A model generated the notes under the pieces. The model saw only the letters and a program-made list of their open reading frames with translations, was not told the DNA's origin and did not search any database. Below, one piece after another: positions 59,278-64,000 of a DNA stretch of 64,000 nucleotides. Position 1 is the first letter of the stretch. Each line of letters begins with the position of its first letter. The translations under genes and the position numbers were made by a program. The DNA comes from Paraperibacillus esterisolvens (lineage in GTDB: Bacteria; Bacillota; Bacilli; Bacillales; DSM-1321), in the NCBI RefSeq assembly GCF_046237625.1, contig NZ_CP143545.1, forward strand, positions 186,001 to 250,000. Direction: 5' to 3'.

Positions 59278-60435
59278 GTGGAAACTACCAGCTTTTACCG
59301 GGATACCTGGGCTGAAATTAATCTGGATCATATATATAACAATGTGAAGAATGTGAAGGGACATCTTCCCGCGCATGTTACCCTGTATGCAGTGGTAAAG
59401 GCGAACGCTTACGGCCATGGCTATGAAGAAACAGCCAGGACAGCTCTTGAGGGAGGGGCCAATGCCCTGGCGGCTGCGTTCCTGGATGAAGCTGTATATC
59501 TCAGGAATAAGGGATTCAGCTGTCCAATCCTTGTGCTCGGAGCATCCAGGCCTGAGGATGCAGAGGTTGCTGCAAATCTTGACATTTCACTGACCGTATT
59601 CAATCTGGAATGGCTTCAGGAAGCACGAAAAAGCTTGACCGGGGGCAAGGCGGTCAAGCTTCACATCAAATGCGATACAGGGATGGGGCGGCTTGGCTTT
59701 ACATCCGCTGAGGAGTTGAGGGAGGCCGAGCGGCTGATAACCAGTTCTGATCTTTATGACTTTGAGGGGATCTTTACCCACTTTGCTGCTGCAGATGAAG
59801 AAGACAGCAGCTATTATGAACTGCAGCTAAAGAGATTCAGGGAATTCCTGGAGGCTTTAACAGAGAGGCCAAGGCTCATCCATGCGAGCAATAGTGCTGC
59901 AACGCTCAGGTTCAAGGACAGCCAGTTCAATGCAGCAAGACTTGGGATTGCCATGTACGGCCTTTCTCCCTCTGAGGAAATCAAGCCGCATCTGCCGTTC
60001 GAACTCCATCAGGCCATGTCGCTTAAAACAAAAGTTGTTTCCATCAAAAAGTTATCCAAAGGTGACAGAATCAGCTATGGCGGGGTCTATACACTGCAGG
60101 GGGATGAATGGATAGCGGCTCTGCCCGTCGGTTATGCCGACGGCTTCCTGCGGAAGCTTCAGGGGCAGGAGGTTCTTGTTCAGGGCAGAAGGGTCCCGAT
60201 TGTCGGGCGGATCTGTATGGACCAGTGCATGATCAGGCTCCCCGAAAAGGTGGATATCGGAACCGAAGTAACCCTTGTCGGCAGGGATGGGGATGAGTTC
60301 ATATCCCTTGATGAGATAGCAGGGAAGCTTGGTACCATTAACTATGAAGCTGCCTGCCTCGTTGCCTGGCGGGTGCCGCGTGTGTATAAGAAATACGGAA
60401 AAACGCATATTACCAATAATTCCTTGTTAGAATAG
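59278..60435 (+). CDS. alr: Alanine racemase
   Basis: A 385-residue fold-type III PLP enzyme interconverting L- and D-alanine for the cell wall. The PLP lysine is in AVVKANAYGHG, the catalytic tyrosine is in RISYGGVYTL, and FTHFAAADEED, ANSAATLRF and GRICMDQCMI are conserved. The GTG at 59278 (then ETTSFYRDTWAEI) is preferred; it has AAGGGCGGG seven bases upstream and matches the B. subtilis N-terminus. ATG codons further upstream lack a good site. Confidence 0.95.
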   Translation: METTSFYRDTWAEINLDHIYNNVKNVKGHLPAHVTLYAVVKANAYGHGYEETARTALEGGANALAAAFLDEAVYLRNKGFSCPILVLGASRPEDAEVAANLDISLTVFNLEWLQEARKSLTGGKAVKLHIKCDTGMGRLGFTSAEELREAERLITSSDLYDFEGIFTHFAAADEEDSSYYELQLKRFREFLEALTERPRLIHASNSAATLRFKDSQFNAARLGIAMYGLSPSEEIKPHLPFELHQAMSLKTKVVSIKKLSKGDRISYGGVYTLQGDEWIAALPVGYADGFLRKLQGQEVLVQGRRVPIVGRICMDQCMIRLPEKVDIGTEVTLVGRDGDEFISLDEIAGKLGTINYEAACLVAWRVPRVYKKYGKTHITNNSLLE

Positions 60436-60606
60436 CCTTTATAAATGCCCTGAATTTTAGTAAAATCGTTAGTACTTGCATAAAAGGCTGCTTTTTATGT
60501 AGATAATAGAATAAAGATTTAGGTCTGCCCTTTGCATATATACACAATAATGGTAATATGGTAAAGGGAAGATATAAGGTGTGTAGTGATGGTGGAGGTG
60601 TTGTTT

Positions 60607-60888
60607 GTGTCTGAATCCAGCGCAACAAGAGAGATATTAGTTCGATTACCTCAAAATCTTTTATCTGAGTTAGATGGGTATGTAAAAGAGGAAAATGTCA
60701 ATCGCAGCGAATTTATCTATCGTGCGACCGAAATGTATCTTCGCGAACGTAAAAAAAGAGAATTTCGCGAATCTATGAAACGTGGCTATATCGAAATGGC
60801 AGTCATTAATTTATCAATCGCATCCGAGGCTTTTCTTGCAGAGTATGAGGCTGACCATTGTGTGGAACGTTTAGTAAGCGGAGGTTAA
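60607..60888 (+). CDS. ndoAI: Antitoxin EndoAI (MazE-type, ribbon-helix-helix)
   Basis: A 93-residue protein: SESSATREILVRLPQNLLSELDGYV, an RHH DNA-binding N-terminus, then RGYIEMAVINLSIASEAFLAEYEADHCVERLVSGG, the toxin-binding tail nearly identical to B. subtilis NdoAI. The GTG at 60607 is fixed by GGAGGT seven bases upstream. It neutralises NdoA and represses the operon. Four bases separate it from ndoA. Confidence 0.95.
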   Translation: MSESSATREILVRLPQNLLSELDGYVKEENVNRSEFIYRATEMYLRERKKREFRESMKRGYIEMAVINLSIASEAFLAEYEADHCVERLVSGG

Positions 60889-60892
60889 GCCT

Positions 60893-61246
60893 TTGATTGT
60901 AGTTAAGCGTGGTGACGTATACTTCGCCGACCTTTCACCGGTTGTCGGCTCCGAGCAGGGAGGGACCCGCCCGGTATTGGTCATACAGAACGATATTGGC
61001 AATCGCTTCAGCCCTACTGTGATTGTGGCGGCGATCACTGCCCAAATCCAGAAAGCTAAGCTGCCCACGCATGTTGAAATTAACGCGAAGCGCTACGGTT
61101 TTGAACGAGATTCCGTTATATTATTGGAGCAGATACGCACCATCGACAAGCAGCGCTTAACTGATAAGATCACTCATCTTGATGATGAAATGATGAAAAA
61201 AGTAGATGACGCATTACAGATCAGCCTGGGGCTTATAGAGTTTTAA
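60893..61246 (+). CDS. ndoA: mRNA endoribonuclease toxin EndoA (MazF/PemK)
   Basis: A 117-residue MazF-family ribonuclease with the strong signature RGDVYFADLSPVVGSEQGGTRPVLVIQND and LLEQIRTIDKQRLTDKITHL, nearly identical to B. subtilis EndoA. It cleaves mRNA at a short sequence (UACAU in B. subtilis). TTG start after a GGAGG. Directly upstream of the stressosome genes, as in B. subtilis. Confidence 0.96.
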   Translation: MIVVKRGDVYFADLSPVVGSEQGGTRPVLVIQNDIGNRFSPTVIVAAITAQIQKAKLPTHVEINAKRYGFERDSVILLEQIRTIDKQRLTDKITHLDDEMMKKVDDALQISLGLIEF

Positions 61247-61271
61247 AACATCAGAATAGCATTGCCGATAG

Positions 61272-61305
61272 AAAAAACGCTTTGAGACAAGGCGTTTTTT
61301 TTATT
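61272..61305 (+). terminator. Terminator after ndoA
   Basis: AAAAAACGC (61272-61280) pairs with GCGTTTTTT (61292-61300) and a T-run follows. Confidence 0.85.
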
Positions 61306-61436
61306 TTTAGAGTTATATGCCCGGAAGCAGGACAACGCTTGAATCTTTTTCTTCACAAGTATGCAGGCATATCAGCGGAAATGTGGAAATAATATCAGTG
61401 GTGCATCTTTCGGCAGAACAGACATATTCAGGGAGA

Positions 61437-61476
61437 CCCTCAATATTTGACGTAATTGAGGGCAAAACCTTATAGT
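61437..61476 (+). promoter_or_regulatory. SigA promoter of rsbR with an overlapping inverted repeat
   Basis: TTGACG (61447-61452), 18-base spacer, TATAGT (61471-61476). CCCTCAAT (61437-61444) and ATTGAGGG (61455-61462) form an 8-bp inverted repeat around the -35. The 410-base gap 61247-61656 otherwise shows no gene. Confidence 0.55.
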
Positions 61477-61656
61477 GAGATAGTAGAGGGTGAAAGCTGT
61501 CAAGCGCGTTTTTTCGCTTCGGTTTTCTGCGGCAGTCAAATCCTATAATAAATAATGGCCATTGGACTGAATTATAAACAATACATGACATTTGCTTAAC
61601 AACTTTCGTATTAAGGGAATGGGCCCTAGTCGGGTATGTTAAAATAGGAGGGTATT

Positions 61657-62493
61657 ATGAACGAGCTGATATATAAGTATATTAAGGATAACAGGGAAAA
61701 GATTTTAGAAGAATGGATTGCGAGTACAAAGAGCAAGGCGGATTATAAGCTGATCAATGCGGTTTCTGATGAGATGTTTTTCCGGACAAGCCAGGAGTTT
61801 ATTGAAATGATCATCACCCGGCTCACGGATAACCATGAGGAATTCATCAGCCGGCTCACGGATTTTGCCGAAAAAGTGGTCAGGCTGGGGTGGCCGCTGA
61901 CTTTCGTAAATGGAGGCCTGCGCGAATTCTCCAAAATCACCTTCGAGGGCATGATGGAGGAAGGGATTATCACGAAGGAAAACCAGATGTCGATCGTTTA
62001 TGATTTTGATTCCTTTATGACCCCGATGAATAATGAAATTGTAAATATGTATTCACAAACTTGGGAAAAAACTGTATCCCTTCAAAAAATAGCTCTGCAA
62101 GAATTATCTGCTCCCTTAATCCCTGTCCTGGACAGGATCACGGTCATGCCCCTTGTCGGCACTATAGATACTGAAAGGGCCAAGCAAATCATGGAAAACC
62201 TTCTTGATGGTGTGGTAAAGCACCGTTCTGAAGTGGTCCTTATTGATATAACAGGTGTTCCGGTTGTGGACACAATGGTCGCACATCACATCATCCAGGC
62301 CGCAGAGGCTGTACGGCTGGTGGGTGCGCACTGCATGCTCTGCGGCATTCGGCCCGAGATTGCCCAGACGATCGTCAACCTTGGAATCAATCTCAGTGAG
62401 TTCGCTACCAAGAACTCCCTGCAAAAGGGAATTGAAGCAGCCCTTGAAATTACAAACCGCAAATTAATTGAGATGGAGGAAGAAGTGGAATGA
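61657..62493 (+). CDS. rsbRA: Stressosome co-antagonist RsbR (RsbRA type)
   Basis: A 278-residue protein with an N-terminal non-heme globin-like sensor (residues 1-about 140) and a C-terminal STAS domain. The phosphoacceptor Thr172 in GTIDTERAKQ and Thr206 in VPVVDTMVAHH match the Thr171/Thr205 of B. subtilis RsbRA. It forms the stressosome with RsbS and releases RsbT on stress to activate SigB. AGGAGGG precedes the ATG; the end overlaps rsbS by 4 bases. Confidence 0.95.
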   Translation: MNELIYKYIKDNREKILEEWIASTKSKADYKLINAVSDEMFFRTSQEFIEMIITRLTDNHEEFISRLTDFAEKVVRLGWPLTFVNGGLREFSKITFEGMMEEGIITKENQMSIVYDFDSFMTPMNNEIVNMYSQTWEKTVSLQKIALQELSAPLIPVLDRITVMPLVGTIDTERAKQIMENLLDGVVKHRSEVVLIDITGVPVVDTMVAHHIIQAAEAVRLVGAHCMLCGIRPEIAQTIVNLGINLSEFATKNSLQKGIEAALEITNRKLIEMEEEVE

Positions 62494-62846
62494 GGATCCC
62501 CATTTTAAAGCTTTATGACTGTCTGCTGGTTTCCATTCAGTGGGAACTGGATGATGCGACGGCCCTTCAGTTTCAGGAGGACCTGCTGGAGAAAATTCAT
62601 GAGACAAGTGCAAATGGAGTGGTTATTGATATAACATCCATCGACTTTATAGATTCATTCATAGCAAAAGTTCTCGGTGATGTTGTAAGCATGTCTAAAC
62701 TTATGGGTGCCAAGGTGGTTATCACGGGCATACAGCCGGCAGTGGCAATCACCCTGATTGAACTCGGCATCGTACTGGATGATGTTTTGACAGCCTTGGA
62801 TTTAGAAAAAGGTTTGGAGAAATTACAACAGGAATTGGGGGACTAA
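62490..62846 (+). CDS. rsbS: Stressosome protein RsbS
   Basis: A 118-residue single-STAS-domain protein: VVIDITSIDFIDSFIAKVLG contains the phosphoserine (Ser56, equivalent to Ser59 in B. subtilis). It scaffolds the stressosome and holds RsbT inactive until phosphorylated. The start is coupled to rsbR (ATGA). Confidence 0.95.
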   Translation: MRIPILKLYDCLLVSIQWELDDATALQFQEDLLEKIHETSANGVVIDITSIDFIDSFIAKVLGDVVSMSKLMGAKVVITGIQPAVAITLIELGIVLDDVLTALDLEKGLEKLQQELGD

Positions 62847-62850
62847 ACAC

Positions 62851-63252
62851 ATGGAATTCCAATCCTGCGTAAAGATTATTAATGAGTGGGACATTGTCGC
62901 TGCCCGGCAGCTTGGCAGGAATGTTGCCAAAGAGCTGGGATTCGGCACAGTGGACCAGGCAAGAATCACAACCGCAATAAGTGAGCTTGCAAGAAATATT
63001 TATTTATATGCGGGTCAGGGAAAAGTATGCATTGAAAAGCTGTATGAGTCCGGCAGGTCAGGGGTCCTGATCATTGCTTCTGATGAAGGGCCGGGCATAC
63101 CTGATGTACGCAAAGTAATGGAAGATGGATTTTCAACTTCAGGGGGACTAGGAGCAGGCCTGCCTGGTGTTAAGAGACTGATGGATGAATTTGACCTGGA
63201 TACCAATGTGGGAAAGGGCACTGAAATCCGCGCTACGAAATGGCTCCGCTAG
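62851..63252 (+). CDS. rsbT: Serine/threonine kinase RsbT
   Basis: A 133-residue GHKL kinase: N box ISELARNIY, G1 SDEGPGIPD and G2 GLGAGLPGVKRLMD. It phosphorylates RsbR and RsbS, then leaves the stressosome to switch on the phosphatase RsbU. Five bases after rsbS, twelve before rsbU. Confidence 0.96.
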   Translation: MEFQSCVKIINEWDIVAARQLGRNVAKELGFGTVDQARITTAISELARNIYLYAGQGKVCIEKLYESGRSGVLIIASDEGPGIPDVRKVMEDGFSTSGGLGAGLPGVKRLMDEFDLDTNVGKGTEIRATKWLR

Positions 63253-63263
63253 GGGGGACCAGC

Positions 63264-64000
63264 ATGGAATCTAGAGAGAATCTTGAAGAAAAATATCGGG
63301 AGGCGCTGTTCAATTACCTGAAAGAGCAATCCGAACAGGCTCTTTACCAGGGGCAGAAATACAGCCGCAAAACGATTGAACATAAAATATCCCCGGAGGA
63401 GATCATCAGCTTCCATAAAAGCACGCTGATGGAAGCTTATGAGGATCTCCCGGAGGAAGTTGTGCATTCGCTCGACTTCCTTCTTGAAGTTATGATGGGC
63501 TATGGAATAGCCTACCGGGAACACCAGAACCTGAAGCATCTGCAGCAGGAGCTGAAATCCGAGATGGAGATTGCCGCAAACGTTCAGCACACCCTCCTTG
63601 GAACAGATATTCCCGATTTAGAGGGTTTAGAGATCGGGGCTATCAGTGTGCCGGCCAGGCATATGAACGGGGATTACTTTCACTTCATTCAGGATGAGAA
63701 CCAGTGTGTAGGGGTAGGAATTGCAGACGTAATCGGAAAGGGTATCCCTGCTGCGCTCTGTATGTCCATGATCAAATATGCGATGGACAGCCTTCCGGAT
63801 CACCGCCATTTTCCGAAAAGCGTGCTTGAGAGCCTGAATCGGGTCGTTGAGAGGAACGTCGACCCAAGCATGTTCATCACGATGTTTTATGGCCTTTATA
63901 ATCCGGCATCCCACACGTTTTCCTATGCATCAGCCGGCCATGAACCGGGATTCTATTATGATGCAGCGACCGGGACGTTCTCCGATCTGACAGCAAAGGG
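63264..64000 (+). CDS. rsbU: PP2C-type phosphatase RsbU (5' part, truncated by window end)
   Basis: An open frame from ATG 63264 (GGGGGGACC upstream) runs to the window end without a stop: 245 codons. Residues 1-about 85 form the helical RsbT-binding domain (KYREALFNYLKEQSEQALY, then YRKTIEHKISPEEIISFHK-like sequence). From about residue 110 the SpoIIE/PP2C domain begins (MNGDYFHFIQ, VGVGIADVIGKGIPAALCMSMIK). It dephosphorylates RsbV, thereby freeing SigB. The C-terminus lies beyond the window. Confidence 0.95.
   Translation, partial: MESRENLEEKYREALFNYLKEQSEQALYQGQKYSRKTIEHKISPEEIISFHKSTLMEAYEDLPEEVVHSLDFLLEVMMGYGIAYREHQNLKHLQQELKSEMEIAANVQHTLLGTDIPDLEGLEIGAISVPARHMNGDYFHFIQDENQCVGVGIADVIGKGIPAALCMSMIKYAMDSLPDHRHFPKSVLESLNRVVERNVDPSMFITMFYGLYNPASHTFSYASAGHEPGFYYDAATGTFSDLTAK

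Overview
The window is chromosomal DNA from an endospore-forming Bacillaceae bacterium. This is inferred from an H-type small acid-soluble spore protein, T-box leaders, the RsbR-RsbS-RsbT-RsbU stressosome operon, NdoAI/NdoA, CitR/CitA and a gene order close to Bacillus subtilis over the last 15 kb (ddl, murF, cshA, ydbS, ydbT, ydcA, acpS, ydcC, alr, ndoAI, ndoA, rsbR, rsbS, rsbT, rsbU). Nothing looks like a prophage, plasmid, IS element, CRISPR array or rRNA/tRNA operon; it is core and niche-metabolism DNA.

Layout. 0-5.4 kb: the end of pstS plus pstC and pstA (phosphate uptake, no pstB here), a stress protein with a SigB-type promoter, and a secreted phosphodiesterase. 5.5-7.3 kb: T-box-controlled prolyl-tRNA synthetase. 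7.3-11.1 kb: cupin, phosphotransferase, a two-gene amino acid ABC transporter without ATPase, GNAT. 11.1-14.6 kb: pdxT and pdxS with divergent MocR-type pdxR. 14.7-18.5 kb: potABCD. 18.9-24.3 kb: class B penicillin-binding protein, PAP2 phosphatase, GNAT, SspH, ArsB/NhaD-type transporter. 24.6-28.7 kb: cobalamin riboswitch, nrdA, nrdB and a small membrane protein. 29.3-33.1 kb: TPP riboswitch-controlled thiamine-precursor ABC transporter operon ending in a TatD-like hydrolase. 33.1-38.8 kb: DeoR and TetR regulators, VOC protein, T-box trpS, ZIP transporter, GNAT, lipid kinase. 39.0-46.7 kb: c-di-AMP riboswitch and dicarboxylate/amino acid symporter, TauE/SafE permease, citR/citA, phosphatase, unknown protein, CDF exporter. 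47.2-48.5 kb: TetR plus a paired SMR efflux system. 48.8-64 kb: cell wall, RNA helicase, UV endonuclease, membrane PH-domain proteins, AcpS, alanine racemase, toxin-antitoxin and stressosome genes.

RNA-based control is dense: two T-boxes (Pro, Trp) and cobalamin, TPP and c-di-AMP riboswitches, most with a visible intrinsic terminator. These link amino acid, cofactor and osmolyte/K+ signals to individual transport or synthesis units.

The least explained material lies between genes. There are three families of short tandem repeats: 20-21 bp between pdxS and pdxT; 50-51 bp after potD; 52 bp near 29.1 kb and again, inverted, near 46.95 kb. There is also a nested-looking composite repeat at 24.35-24.54 kb. 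The best biological leads are the TatD hydrolase inside the thiamine-salvage operon, the c-di-AMP riboswitch on a glutamate/aspartate-type symporter, the B12 switch on a B12-independent ribonucleotide reductase, and the phased intergenic repeats. I did not find an obviously new multi-gene defence or biosynthetic system.
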